A DNA stretch of 64,000 nucleotides from Cellulosimicrobium cellulans (GTDB lineage: Bacteria > Actinomycetota > Actinomycetes > Actinomycetales > Cellulomonadaceae), in the NCBI RefSeq assembly GCF_006539945.1, contig NZ_BJNZ01000013.1, positions 1 through 64,000 of the forward strand, read 5' to 3'. Made by a program: the position numbers and the translations under genes. Positions 1 to 8,330 of the stretch are shown here, one piece after another. The notes below the pieces were generated by a model that saw nothing but the letters and a program-made list of their open reading frames with translations, did not search any database and was not told the DNA's origin. The first letter of the stretch is position 1. Each line of letters opens with the position of its first letter.

Positions 1-2
1 GC

Positions 3-107
3 CTCGCGCGACCACGGCTCTACCTCGCGCGACCACGGCTCTACCTCGCGCTACCACGGCTCTACCTCGCGTGACCACGGCTCTACCTCGCGCAACCACC
101 GTTCTAC
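3..107. repeat. 21-bp tandem repeat, about five units
   Basis: Five consecutive 21-bp units of the form CTCGCGCGACCACGGCTCTA plus C start at 3, 24, 45, 66 and 87. The first two are identical, the next two differ at one or two bases and the last is more diverged. The period is a multiple of three, so the minus strand would read as a seven-residue repeat (EVEPWSR type), but each unit also carries an in-frame TAG in another frame. The last unit supplies the stop codon of the gene ending at 104. The array may continue beyond the left edge. Confidence 0.9.
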
Positions 108-757
108 CTCGGCAGCACCGGGGGGTGGTAGGCCGGGCCGGCGAAGTGGCGCAGGGCGGTGTCGAGGTCGCGCGCGACGGGGACGTCGAGGTCGGCCGTG
201 AACGGGACGGTCGACAGCAGGCGCTCGTGCGTGAACAGCTCGGGGAGCACGAGGCGCGCGAGGGGCGACGGGTCGTCGGCGGCATCGGAGCCGGCGCGCG
301 GGCGCCACAGGAGCGAGACGGCGACGGAGCTCGCCGGGCCCTTCGGCATGAGGTGGGTGCTCGCGGGGCGGACGGCGGTGACGTGGACCGCGACGGCCTC
401 CAGCTCGGCCCAGTCGAGCCGCAGGGTGGCGGCGCCGAGCGCCAGGCCGTCGGGGCCGACGGTCGCGGTCCGTCGCGGCGCCCGCACGAAGGCCCGGACG
501 GTCGCGGTGCCCAGGCCGCCGAGGAACGCGACGACGAGCGTCAGGAGCACCACCGCGACCGGGAGGGGCACCCGCACCGACTCCGGGTAGAGCACGACCT
601 GGCGCAGGACGAGCACGGCCGCGGCGATCAGCCCGAGCCCGAGGACGAGGAAGAGCGGCCGCCGCCGGGCGAGTGGCAGGACGAGGGGGCGGTCGCCGTC
701 GGGCACCCAGGCACCCGGTTCCCGCGCGCCGCCGGCGGCTGGGGACGCCGCGCTCAC
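104..757 (-). CDS. Membrane-anchored PH-like hypothetical protein
   Basis: This encodes about 217 residues from a GTG at 757 that overlaps the upstream amidohydrolase stop as GTGA. Two hydrophobic segments at about residues 34-53 and 64-84 form a hairpin in the membrane. They are followed by a soluble C-terminal domain containing VGPDGLALGAATLRLDWAE, which resembles the bacterial PH-like fold seen in many small actinobacterial membrane proteins. No catalytic motif is visible. The 4-bp overlap suggests translation coupled to the M20 gene. The stop codon lies inside the 21-bp tandem repeat, so the C-terminus could vary between strains. The fold is a family guess and the function is unknown. Confidence 0.75.
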   Translation of the reverse strand: MSAASPAAGGAREPGAWVPDGDRPLVLPLARRRPLFLVLGLGLIAAAVLVLRQVVLYPESVRVPLPVAVVLLTLVVAFLGGLGTATVRAFVRAPRRTATVGPDGLALGAATLRLDWAELEAVAVHVTAVRPASTHLMPKGPASSVAVSLLWRPRAGSDAADDPSPLARLVLPELFTHERLLSTVPFTADLDVPVARDLDTALRHFAGPAYHPPVLPR

Positions 758-2061
758 GGGCGGGCGTCGCGGTCGTCGCCCGCGAGCCACTCGCGCGCCG
801 CGGCGACGAGCAGGGCGACGCCCAGGTCGAGCGTGGGCTCCGGTGCCGGGGCGAAGAACGGGGAGTGGTTCGGCGCGACGCCGTCGGGCAGGTTGCCCAT
901 GCCCGTCGCGGTCGCGAGGTCGAACGCGGCGAACAGCGCCGGGTCGAACCCGCCGAGGTTCCAGTAGACGAGCGGGACGTCGGCCGCGGTGGCGAGGTCG
1001 CCGACGTCCTCGGAGCCCGGCAGCGGGGGCAGCGCGACGACGGCGGGCCGGCCGCCGGCGGCCTCGATGCGCTCGCGCTGCTCGTCGAGCGTGCGCGCGA
1101 GGACGACCCGCGTGCGCTCGGCGGCGACGGGGTCGTTCACCATGAGGTCGAACGTCGAGACCTCCTCGTAGTCCGGCGCGGCGGGCGCGCCGGAGGCCGC
1201 CGCCTCGGCGTCGACGATGCGGTGGATCGCGGCGAGCACGCGGCGGCGGACGTCGGGCGTGAACGACCGCACGTTGACCAGCAGCTCGGCCGAGCCGGGG
1301 ATGATGTTCGCCTGGGTGCCGGCGCGCAGGGCACCGACGGTGACGACCGCGGACTCCCCCGCCCCGACCTCGCGCGACACGACGCCCTGGAGCCGCATGA
1401 CGGTCGCGGCCGCCATGACGACGGGGTCGACCGTCGACTCCGGGCTCGACCCGTGCCCACCCTTGCCGTGCAGGGTGACCCGGAACGAGTCGGTGGCGGC
1501 CATCGCGGGCCCGGCCGTGAGGTTGACGACGCCGACCGGGAGCGGCATGACGTGCTGACCCAGGACCACGTCGGGCCGTCCGCCCGTGCAGTCGTAGAGG
1601 CCGTCGGCGACCATGGCACGCGCTCCCCCGCCCACCTCCTCGGCGGGCTGGAACACGACGACGAGCGTCCCCGTCCACGTGTCGAGGTGAGCGGCGAGCT
1701 CGGCCGCGGCGCCGAGCAGGCACGTGACGTGGACGTCGTGCCCGCACGCGTGCATCGTCCCGGACTCGTGCCCGTCGGGCGTGGTCGCGGTGTCCGTGGA
1801 CGCGTACGACAGGCCGGTGCGCTCGGTGACGGGGAGCCCGTCCATGTCGGCGCGGAGCAGGACGCGCGGGCCGCCGCCGTTCGCGAGGACGCCGGCGACG
1901 CCCGTCCCGCCCAGGCCCTCGTGGACCTCGTAGCCCCACGAGCGCAGCCGCTCGGCGACGATGCCCGCGGTGCGGTGCTCCGCGAATGCGAGCTCGGGGT
2001 GCCGGTGCAGGTCGGTGTAGACGTCGGTGAGCTCGGCGGTCGTGAGGGGGGTCGCGGTCAT
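754..2061 (-). CDS. M20 family amidohydrolase/peptidase
   Basis: This is a 435-residue cytosolic zinc hydrolase of the M20D amidohydrolase group (hippurate or N-acyl amino acid hydrolase-like). It would remove an acyl group from an amino acid or small peptide. Visible motifs are LHRHPELAF near 18-26, RADMDGLP at 70-77, HACGHD at 104-109 with metal-binding His and Asp, and PAEEVGGGA near 146 with the catalytic Glu pair. The lid-domain stretch GKGGHGSSPE follows near 200. Length and motif order fit a complete enzyme. It shares a GTGA overlap with the downstream membrane gene. The substrate cannot be read from sequence. Confidence 0.92.
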   Translation of the reverse strand: MTATPLTTAELTDVYTDLHRHPELAFAEHRTAGIVAERLRSWGYEVHEGLGGTGVAGVLANGGGPRVLLRADMDGLPVTERTGLSYASTDTATTPDGHESGTMHACGHDVHVTCLLGAAAELAAHLDTWTGTLVVVFQPAEEVGGGARAMVADGLYDCTGGRPDVVLGQHVMPLPVGVVNLTAGPAMAATDSFRVTLHGKGGHGSSPESTVDPVVMAAATVMRLQGVVSREVGAGESAVVTVGALRAGTQANIIPGSAELLVNVRSFTPDVRRRVLAAIHRIVDAEAAASGAPAAPDYEEVSTFDLMVNDPVAAERTRVVLARTLDEQRERIEAAGGRPAVVALPPLPGSEDVGDLATAADVPLVYWNLGGFDPALFAAFDLATATGMGNLPDGVAPNHSPFFAPAPEPTLDLGVALLVAAAREWLAGDDRDARP

Positions 2062-2157
2062 GCACGCATGATCGCGCGACCCGTGGCCGGGGGCGAGCTC
2101 GGGCCCGTGGTCGCACGACAGCCCGGGAGGGCCGGGTCGTGCGCCGAGCGGGCGCCG

Positions 2158-2580
2158 TCACCCCACGAAGACGCAGAACGGGTGCCCGGCCGGGTCGGCG
2201 TAGACGCGCAGCGGCTCCTCCGGGTCGTCGGACCGGTCGTGGAGCAGGCGCGCCCCGAGCGCGAGGGCGCGCTCGTGCTGCCGGTCGAGCTCCGCGACGT
2301 ACGGCACGGTGCAGTCGAGGTGGATCTGCTGCGGGACGCCGTCGTCGGGCCACGTCGACGGCGGGAGCGTGCCGACCTGCTGGAACGCGAGCTGGACCCC
2401 GTCCGGCGCGGCGCGCAGCACGAGCCAGTCGGCACCCGCCGGGTCCGGCTCGCCGGCCGGTGGCGGCTCGTCGCCGGCGCGGTACTCGAGCCCGAACAGC
2501 GCGCGGTAGAACTCCGCGAGCGCACGGGCGTCGGTCGTGTCGAGCACGACCTGGGCGATCCGGGGAAACACGTCGGCCAC
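2158..2580 (-). CDS. VOC (glyoxalase/bleomycin-resistance) family protein
   Basis: About 140 residues form a single vicinal-oxygen-chelate domain: IAQVVLDTTDARALAEFYRALFG at the start, a central VQLAFQQV strand, IHLDCTV, and the closing VYADPAGHPFCVFV typical of VOC proteins. The family covers dioxygenases, isomerases and antibiotic-binding proteins, so the role is open. I chose the GTG at 2580 because GGAGG lies 8 nt upstream; a GTG at 2589 would overlap that ribosome binding site. It is separated from its neighbours by about 100 bases on each side and is probably monocistronic. Confidence 0.85.
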   Translation of the reverse strand: MADVFPRIAQVVLDTTDARALAEFYRALFGLEYRAGDEPPPAGEPDPAGADWLVLRAAPDGVQLAFQQVGTLPPSTWPDDGVPQQIHLDCTVPYVAELDRQHERALALGARLLHDRSDDPEEPLRVYADPAGHPFCVFVG

Positions 2581-2723
2581 GGCGACCACCTCCGCTCGCC
2601 ACCGTCGCCCGGCGCGCGGGCGCTCGCAACGCGCCGTGATCCCTTCCGAGGGCCTTCTCCGGTCACCACCCGGCGGCCGGGGCTAGGCTCGCGCAGCAAG
2701 GCACCAGCGCGGGAGGGGACCGC

Positions 2724-3128
2724 ATGACCGACCAGGACGCGCGGCTCGCGCGGCACGTCGCCGAGGCGGCGGACGCGTGGCTCCGCGACCCGCTCGACGC
2801 GGGCGTGTACCGGCGCCTCGTCGACGCGACGCTCGCATGGCGTGCGGGCGGCGGCCGCGTGGTGCCGGGCACGGCGGCGGCACCCGCCCCGGTCCCGACC
2901 GACGCTCCGCGAACCGGGACCGGGGCGGGTGCGGCGCCCGGCGGGGCCGACGACCCGGACGACGACGCGCGCTACCTCCGCCCCGAGCGCGCGCCGCGCG
3001 CGGTGGGCAGCACGCTCGCGGACGTCGCGAGCATGCTGCGCGCGCGGGCAGGCGCCGCCACCTCGGAAAGCAAGCCCTCGACAGAAGAATCGCAAGAACG
3101 CGACGACCGGCCCCTGACAGGGGCATAA
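2724..3128 (+). CDS. Small hypothetical protein, Pro/Ala-rich
   Basis: A 134-residue protein starts at an ATG with GGGAGGGG upstream. The N-terminal 40 residues (ARHVAEAADAWLRDPLDAGVYRRLVDATLAWR in shortened form) look helical. A low-complexity Pro/Ala/Gly stretch follows, then a second helix-like segment near 95-110 (STLADVASMLRARAGA). No signal peptide or membrane segment is seen. A TAGGCT hexamer at 2684-2689 is a plausible -10 box. I do not recognise the family. Coding is supported by the clear ribosome binding site and codon pattern. It is followed within 10 bases by a truncated reductase start. Confidence 0.6.
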   Translation: MTDQDARLARHVAEAADAWLRDPLDAGVYRRLVDATLAWRAGGGRVVPGTAAAPAPVPTDAPRTGTGAGAAPGGADDPDDDARYLRPERAPRAVGSTLADVASMLRARAGAATSESKPSTEESQERDDRPLTGA

Positions 3129-3137
3129 GGCGAGGTC

Positions 3138-3188
3138 ATGACGCGCATCCTCGTCACCGGTGCCGACGGCGGCCTGGTCGCCCCCTGA
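3138..3188 (+). pseudogene. Truncated start of an NAD(P)-binding epimerase/reductase
   Basis: The 16 codons MTRILVTGADGGLVAP then TGA are the beginning of a Rossmann-fold short-chain dehydrogenase or epimerase, with the beta strand and the first glycines of a GxxGxxG loop. The frame stops where the loop should continue. Nothing resembling the rest of such an enzyme follows on the plus strand, since the next gene converges at 3196. It appears to be a deletion remnant of a gene once co-transcribed with 2724-3128. A tiny real peptide cannot be excluded. Confidence 0.5.
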
Positions 3189-3195
3189 GGGCTGG

Positions 3196-5070
3196 TCACC
3201 CCGCGGCGCAGGTGGGAGTCGGCGGCTCGCCCGCCAGGCGCGCCTCGGTCCACCGCACGAGGTCGGGGGCGAGCGGGGAGTCGGCCTGCACGAGCCCGAC
3301 GTGGTCCCGCCCCTGATACGTGCGGTAGTCGACGGGCTGCCCGGCGGTGCACCGCGCGCCGACGTACGCCTCCTGCGCCGTGGGGAGGATCAGCGTGTCC
3401 GACGTCCCCTGGGCGACGAGGAGCGGCGCAGCGACCGGACCCGTCGGCACGTTCTCGGCCAGGCGCTCGCCCAGCGGGCCGGTCGCCGGGTCGGTCGTCC
3501 ACAGCGGCTGGTCCATCGACAGGGCCTCGGCGACAGAGACGAGCGCGCCCGGCTCCGACAGGCAGCGCGACGCCATCTCCCGCACGACGAACCGCGCACC
3601 CGGGCGGACGTACCCCGCCGCGTCGCTGTCCGGGTAGATCGCGTCGTACGCCTCGACGACGAACGACGCGAAGATGCTGCCGCCGGTGACGCTCTCCAGG
3701 TGGGACACGAGGCCGGTGAGGTCGCTCGCCGGCGCGAGCGCGGCGACGCCCACGAGCGGGACGTCGGGCGCGTACTCCGGGGCGACGGCCCCGGTCCACA
3801 GGGCGGCGTGGCCGCCCTGCGAGTGGCCCCAGACGACGGTCTGCTCGCCGAGCGTCGCGCCGTCCAGCTCGCGCGCCGCGCGCACGGCGTCGAGGACGGA
3901 CCGCGCCTCGCCCTGGCCGACGAGGTACGGGTGGGGGCCGTCGGTCCCCAGACCCACGTAGTCCGTGGCGACGAGCGCCCAGCCGTGCGCGAGGACGTCG
4001 TCGAGCAGGAAGAACGCGCCGGACTCGAAGGGCTCGTCGAGGACGGACGGTGCGCAGCCGCGCGCGGAGCCCGTCGTGCCGTGGGCCCACGCGATCACGG
4101 GCGACGCGGCATCGTCCCGGACGGCGTCCGGCACGACGACGATCCCGCTCGCCACCGCGGGCTCGCCCTCGTCACGGGTGGTCGTGTAGAGGATGCGCCA
4201 CGCCGTCGCGCCGTCGGGGATCTGCCGCGTGAACGGCTCGGCGCGCACGAGGCGGCCGGGCTCGTCCGGGACCGACGCGGGCGGGTCGTAGAACGCGTCG
4301 ACCTGCGGCGCCGCACGGTGCAGACCGACGCTGACGGCTGTGAGCGCCCCGGCCCCGACGACCGCGAGGACCGCGCCGACGAGCGCGACCCGGCCGTGGC
4401 GTCGAGGCCCGGACGGGTCGGGCGCTGCGAGCGCGCCGCCCGCGTCGACGGGCACGGCGCCGTACGTGGCGCCGGACGGTCCCGCCTGCGCGCGAGCACG
4501 GCGGACCCCGGCGACGAGGAGGCGGACGCCGAGGACCACGACGCGGACTCCGAAGACCACGGCGACGACGAGCACGGTGACGTCCGGCCACGCGAGGGCC
4601 AGGACGCCCAGCACGACCGAGGCCACCCCGAGCGCCAGGCGCGTCCACCGGTCGACGCCGACCGACCCCGCCCCTTCGAAACCGTCCAGGACGCCCGCGA
4701 CGACGAGCCCGACGCCGACGAGGACCGCGACGACGACGATCGACGGCGCCGGCCACACGACGACCGCGACCGCGAGCGCCAGGAACACCAGCCCGCGCAC
4801 GACGTGCGGCCACCGCGGGGCTCGCGGTGCGCCGGGACCGGGCTCGTCGCCCCGGTCGGGCGAACGACCGGCGACGAGCTCCGTGACACCGAGGACGACC
4901 GCCCCCACGACGACCGCGACCACCAGCAGCGCGAGCGACGCGAACGGCCGCAGGACGACGGCCGCGCCGACGAGCGCGCACACGACCCCGAGCGCGACGG
5001 AGACCCACGGCGGGACCCTCTCCCCCGCGGCGGCGGCGGACGCGCGCATCTTGGCTCCGAAGCGGCTCAC
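3196..5070 (-). CDS. HdeD-like membrane domain fused to a secretory lipase domain
   Basis: This is a 624-residue protein in two parts. Residues 20-195 hold about six hydrophobic helices in the repeating pattern of HdeD/DUF308 membrane proteins. After a Pro-rich linker and another membrane segment near 235-255, residues 275-620 form an alpha/beta hydrolase like the secretory (LIP-type) lipases. The nucleophile elbow is GHSQGG with Ser417; AWAHGTTG supplies the oxyanion region and a late DHVGLVQ a candidate catalytic His. The hydrolase would sit outside the membrane tethered by the N-terminal part. The start is GTG at 5070, with an ATG eight codons in. Secretory lipases are normally separate exported proteins, so the fusion is unusual. 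Confidence 0.85.
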   Translation of the reverse strand: MSRFGAKMRASAAAAGERVPPWVSVALGVVCALVGAAVVLRPFASLALLVVAVVVGAVVLGVTELVAGRSPDRGDEPGPGAPRAPRWPHVVRGLVFLALAVAVVVWPAPSIVVVAVLVGVGLVVAGVLDGFEGAGSVGVDRWTRLALGVASVVLGVLALAWPDVTVLVVAVVFGVRVVVLGVRLLVAGVRRARAQAGPSGATYGAVPVDAGGALAAPDPSGPRRHGRVALVGAVLAVVGAGALTAVSVGLHRAAPQVDAFYDPPASVPDEPGRLVRAEPFTRQIPDGATAWRILYTTTRDEGEPAVASGIVVVPDAVRDDAASPVIAWAHGTTGSARGCAPSVLDEPFESGAFFLLDDVLAHGWALVATDYVGLGTDGPHPYLVGQGEARSVLDAVRAARELDGATLGEQTVVWGHSQGGHAALWTGAVAPEYAPDVPLVGVAALAPASDLTGLVSHLESVTGGSIFASFVVEAYDAIYPDSDAAGYVRPGARFVVREMASRCLSEPGALVSVAEALSMDQPLWTTDPATGPLGERLAENVPTGPVAAPLLVAQGTSDTLILPTAQEAYVGARCTAGQPVDYRTYQGRDHVGLVQADSPLAPDLVRWTEARLAGEPPTPTCAAG

Positions 5071-5139
5071 GCGGCGAACGTACCGGGCGCGGTGCCTGTC
5101 CGCGCGCCGTCCGAGGTCGAGCGCGGAGCGCGACCCTGC

Positions 5140-5550
5140 TCAGGCGGGCGGTGCGGCTTCGTGCGCGGGCCGCAGGTCGGTGCGCGAGAAGTCGTCGCCG
5201 ACGAAGAGGAGCCGGTCGCGCGTCGCCGCGGCCAGCGCGTACGCGAAGCAGTCCCCGAGGTTGAGCCGCGCGGGGTGCCCGCTCCCCCGGCCGAACTCGC
5301 GGTACGCCTCGCGGGCGATCTCGGCGTGCTCGGCCGTGAACGGCTCGACCTCGATCCCGTACAGCTCGAGGAGGGCGTCGAGCCGGCGACGTTGCGCCGG
5401 GGACGACCGGTTGTCGAGTACTGCGTAGAGCTCGACGAGGGTCGGGGCGGCCATGCGCGGACGGCTGGCGGCGAGCAGGATCTCGGAGAGCGTGTCGGCA
5501 CCCGGCTCGTCCAGGACGACCGCGACGAGCGCCGACGTGTCGACGATCAC
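5140..5550 (-). CDS. vapC: VapC toxin, PIN-domain ribonuclease
   Basis: A 136-residue PIN domain carries the expected acidic residues: VIVDTSAL at the N-terminus (Asp4), TLVELYAVL (Glu40 region), and LNLGDCFAYALA followed by LLFVGDDF near the C-terminus. PIN toxins cleave tRNA or rRNA when released from their antitoxin. The GTG start overlaps the antitoxin stop by four bases (GTGA), the usual translational coupling of vapBC modules. Length is normal for the family. The RNA target cannot be inferred from sequence. Confidence 0.92.
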   Translation of the reverse strand: MIVDTSALVAVVLDEPGADTLSEILLAASRPRMAAPTLVELYAVLDNRSSPAQRRRLDALLELYGIEVEPFTAEHAEIAREAYREFGRGSGHPARLNLGDCFAYALAAATRDRLLFVGDDFSRTDLRPAHEAAPPA

Positions 5551-5816
5551 CGAGGGAGACCGCGCTCGTCGTAGAGCGACGCCTCGGCGGCACGCACGCT
5601 CTCGACGTCGAGGTCGACGCGGATCTCGTCGAGGAGCCGGGCGATCTCGGCGCGTCGGGCGGCGACGGCCTCGTCGCCCCTCGACCGGGACTCGAGCACC
5701 TCGTCGAGACGGTGCTGGACCGCCTCCTCGATCGCGCTCGTCTGCGACTGACCCGTGGTCTCCGCGAGCCGGCGCACCAGCGCGTGGGTGCGCTCGTTCT
5801 TGATGTTCAGGCTCAT
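5547..5816 (-). CDS. vapB: VapB antitoxin, Rv0623-like
   Basis: An 89-residue protein begins MSLNIKNERTHALVRRLAE, the ribbon-helix-helix DNA-binding start of the Rv0623/PSK-operon antitoxin family, followed by TGQSQTSAIEEAV. The C-terminal half (IRVDLDVESVRAAEASLYD) should wrap the PIN toxin. It lies directly before vapC with a 4-bp overlap. GAAAGG sits six bases before the ATG. The upstream palindrome at 5848-5862 is the expected autoregulatory site. Confidence 0.9.
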   Translation of the reverse strand: MSLNIKNERTHALVRRLAETTGQSQTSAIEEAVQHRLDEVLESRSRGDEAVAARRAEIARLLDEIRVDLDVESVRAAEASLYDERGLPR

Positions 5817-5825
5817 GGGTACCTT

Positions 5826-5862
5826 TCTACCGTGGCAGCACCGCTCGTCTACCTAGGGTAGA
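5826..5862 (-). promoter_or_regulatory. Probable VapBC operator
   Basis: TCTACC at 5826-5831 is repeated at 5848-5853 as the left arm of the inverted repeat TCTACC-TAG-GGTAGA (5848-5862). The three half-sites lie 10-46 bases upstream of the vapB start and overlap the likely promoter region. Type II antitoxins bind such repeats to repress their own operon; binding here is inferred from position and symmetry. Confidence 0.6.
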
Positions 5863-6102
5863 TACCATCGCCGCCGATGTCTACGGCTCGCGCCCTCCCG
5901 GCGGACAGGCAGGCTCGCGCACGCAAGAATTGAACTGTGCTCCGCAATATCACGACAGAGCCTTGTGCTCAGGACGACGGCACTCTAGTGTTCGGCACGA
6001 ACGACCCTGCGCGGAGGTGCGACCGTGCAGCGGGCCGGAGGGACAGCACGCCCTCCGGTGAGCACGGAGGCGGACCGCCTCCCGAGAGAAGACGGGTCAA
6101 CG

Positions 6103-8193
6103 ATGATTCGCAGCACGAACCACCCCGCGGCGCGGCGGCGCGCCCGGGTCGCCGCCGCCGCGGCCGTCGCCCTCACGCTCGTGGCGGGCACCGCGTCGTC
6201 GGCCCTCGCCCACGGCAAGCCCCAGCCCCCGGCCCCCGCGGTCGTGACGCGCGCCGCCGTCGACCCGGCGCTCGTCGAGGGACGCGGCGCCACCGTCCCG
6301 TTCCTCGAGCAGGAGGCGGAGAACGCCGTGACGACGGGGACCGTCATCGGGCCCGGCCGTGACGCCTACACGATCGAGGCCGAGGCGTCGGGTCGCTCGG
6401 CCGTCCGGCTCGCGGCGGGGCAGAACGTGGAGTTCACCCTCCCCGCGGACGCGAACGCGATCACGGTCCGGTACTCGATCCCCGACTCCCCCACGGGCGG
6501 CGGGATCACGTCGCCGCTCGACGTGTCGGTCCTGCGCCAGGGCAAGAAGGTCGGGGTCGACCGGCGCATGACCCTCACGTCGGCGTACTCCTACCTGTAC
6601 AACCAGTACCCGTTCACCAACGACCCCACGGCGGGCCTCCTCCAGCCCGGCTGGTGGGTCACCGAGTGCGCGTGCGTCCCCGCGGAGACGACGCCGACCC
6701 CGACGTTCGAGAAGCCGTTCCGCCCCATGAAGTTCTACGACGAGCAGCGGCTGCTGCTCGGCCAGACGTACAAGAAGGGCGACGTCGTCCGGCTCACGGT
6801 GCCCACGCGCGGCGCGGCGGCGTGGACCGTGGTCGACCTGCTCGACTCCGAGAAGGTCGCGCCGCCGAAGGTGCGCCTGCTCGCCGCGAACGCGCTCCTC
6901 TTCGGGGCGGACCCCACCGGCCGGCGCGACTCCGCCGATGCGATCGACAAGGCGATCGCGTTCGCCAAGAGGCACCGGCTCGAGGTGTACGTCCCGCCGG
7001 GCGTCTACCAGGTGAACCGGCACATCGTCGTCGACGACGTGACCATCCAGGGCGCCGGGAGCTGGTACACGATCTTCACGGGCAGGGAGGTCGCGCTCGA
7101 CACGCCCGCCCCCGACGGGTCCGTGCACACCGGGGTCGGGTTCTACGGGAGGTACGCCGACGAGGGCGGCAGCAGGAACGTGCACCTGCGCGACTTCGCG
7201 ATCGTCGGGGACGTGCGCGAGCGCGTCGACACCGACCAGGTCAACGGCGTCGGCGGCGCGCTGAGCGCCTCGTCGATCTCCGGGCTGTACCTCCAGCACA
7301 CCAAGGTCGGCCTCTGGTTCGACGGGCCGATGGACGACCTGCGCGTGGAGAACACCGTGATCGTCGACCAGATCGCCGACGCGCTGAACTTCCACGGGGG
7401 CGTGACGAACTCGGTCGTGCGGAACAACTTCGTCCGGAGCACGGGCGACGACGGCCTCGCCCTGTGGTCCGAGAAGCTGGCGAACAGCGGCAACGTGCTC
7501 GAGCGGAACACGATCCAGTCCAACACTCTCGCCAACGGCATCGCGGTCTACGGCGGCACGGACAACACCGTCCGCGCGAACCTCGTCGCCGACCCGGTGC
7601 GCGAGGGCAGCGGGCTGCACGTCGGGTCGCGGTTCGGGGCGGAGCCGTTCGCGGGCTACCTCCACCTCACCGACAACACGGCGGTCCGGGCGGGCACGTA
7701 CGAGCTCAACTGGAACATCGGGCTCGGCGCGATCTGGTTCTACGCACTCGACCGCGACATCGACGCCGACGTCCGCATCACCGGCGACCACTACCTCGAC
7801 AGCACGTACAACGCGATCATGCTGGTCTCCGACTGGGGCGTGAAGGACCAGGTCGCGATCGAGGGCGTCGCCTTCAAGGACGTGCGGGTCGACGGCACCG
7901 GGACGTCGGTCGTGAGCGCGCGCGTGCGCGGCGGGGCGTCGTTCGACAACGTCGACGCGCGCAACGTCGGCTGGGCGGGCGTGAACAACTGCGGGGCGTT
8001 CACCTTCCCGGACGGCGGCACCGAGTTCACGCTCACCGACCTCGGCGGCAACGACGGCACGTCGCTCAGCCCGTGGGAGCCGGGCACCGTGAACTGGCTC
8101 GGGAGGTTCGTGCCCAACGCGCCGAGCTGCGACGACCGCCCGCCGGTCGTCGCTCCCCCGGCGCCGTCCCCCTGGGTCCAGCCGATCGGCTGA
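6103..8193 (+). CDS. Secreted beta-helix glycoside hydrolase, GH87-like (mycodextranase/alpha-1,3-glucanase type)
   Basis: A 696-residue exported enzyme. I chose ATG 6103 because it gives a clean signal peptide (RRRAR then a long Ala/Val/Leu core ending SALA before HGKPQ); an in-frame GTG at 6025 would add 26 non-signal residues. An N-terminal carbohydrate-binding-like beta domain (AEASGRSAVRLAAGQNVEFTLP) precedes a right-handed parallel beta-helix with many NTVIxDxxADALNF-type turns. The Asp in QIADALNF and the pair in STGDDGLAL match the Asp plus Asp-Asp catalytic arrangement of GH87. The expected reaction is endo-cleavage of alpha-1,3- or mixed alpha-1,3/1,4-glucan. Family assignment is by recall of motifs; another beta-helix family remains possible. 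Confidence 0.75.
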   Translation: MIRSTNHPAARRRARVAAAAAVALTLVAGTASSALAHGKPQPPAPAVVTRAAVDPALVEGRGATVPFLEQEAENAVTTGTVIGPGRDAYTIEAEASGRSAVRLAAGQNVEFTLPADANAITVRYSIPDSPTGGGITSPLDVSVLRQGKKVGVDRRMTLTSAYSYLYNQYPFTNDPTAGLLQPGWWVTECACVPAETTPTPTFEKPFRPMKFYDEQRLLLGQTYKKGDVVRLTVPTRGAAAWTVVDLLDSEKVAPPKVRLLAANALLFGADPTGRRDSADAIDKAIAFAKRHRLEVYVPPGVYQVNRHIVVDDVTIQGAGSWYTIFTGREVALDTPAPDGSVHTGVGFYGRYADEGGSRNVHLRDFAIVGDVRERVDTDQVNGVGGALSASSISGLYLQHTKVGLWFDGPMDDLRVENTVIVDQIADALNFHGGVTNSVVRNNFVRSTGDDGLALWSEKLANSGNVLERNTIQSNTLANGIAVYGGTDNTVRANLVADPVREGSGLHVGSRFGAEPFAGYLHLTDNTAVRAGTYELNWNIGLGAIWFYALDRDIDADVRITGDHYLDSTYNAIMLVSDWGVKDQVAIEGVAFKDVRVDGTGTSVVSARVRGGASFDNVDARNVGWAGVNNCGAFTFPDGGTEFTLTDLGGNDGTSLSPWEPGTVNWLGRFVPNAPSCDDRPPVVAPPAPSPWVQPIG

Positions 8194-8204
8194 CCCCACC
8201 CCGA

Positions 8205-8262
8205 TGAGTGCATGGAATAGTCGCGGTCGGATCGATTCGGCCGCGACTGTTCCATGCACTCA
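8205..8262. repeat. Dispersed palindromic element, copy 1
   Basis: A 58-bp near-perfect inverted repeat begins TGAGTGCATGGAATAGTC and ends with its complement ATGCACTCA, with a loop at about 8231-8235. Arm differences include a wobble-compatible T opposite G, as expected if the RNA hairpin matters. It lies 11 bases after the glycosidase stop and about 70 bases before the stop of the convergent NUDIX gene. Copies 2 and 3 are at 36871-36927 and 46633-46689. It could act as a bidirectional terminator. Confidence 0.9.
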
Positions 8263-8330
8263 CGGACGGGGTGGCGGGAAGGGTCCTCGACACCTCACGA
8301 CGTCGGCACGGGGTGCCGGTCGGACCGCTG

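Noticed and set aside
3-107. CRISPR-like array
   Set aside because: Units are directly contiguous with no spacers and there are no cas genes nearby.
8205-8262. Insertion-sequence terminal repeats
   Set aside because: No transposase, target duplication or paired copy flanks a gene; the element is a complete hairpin by itself.
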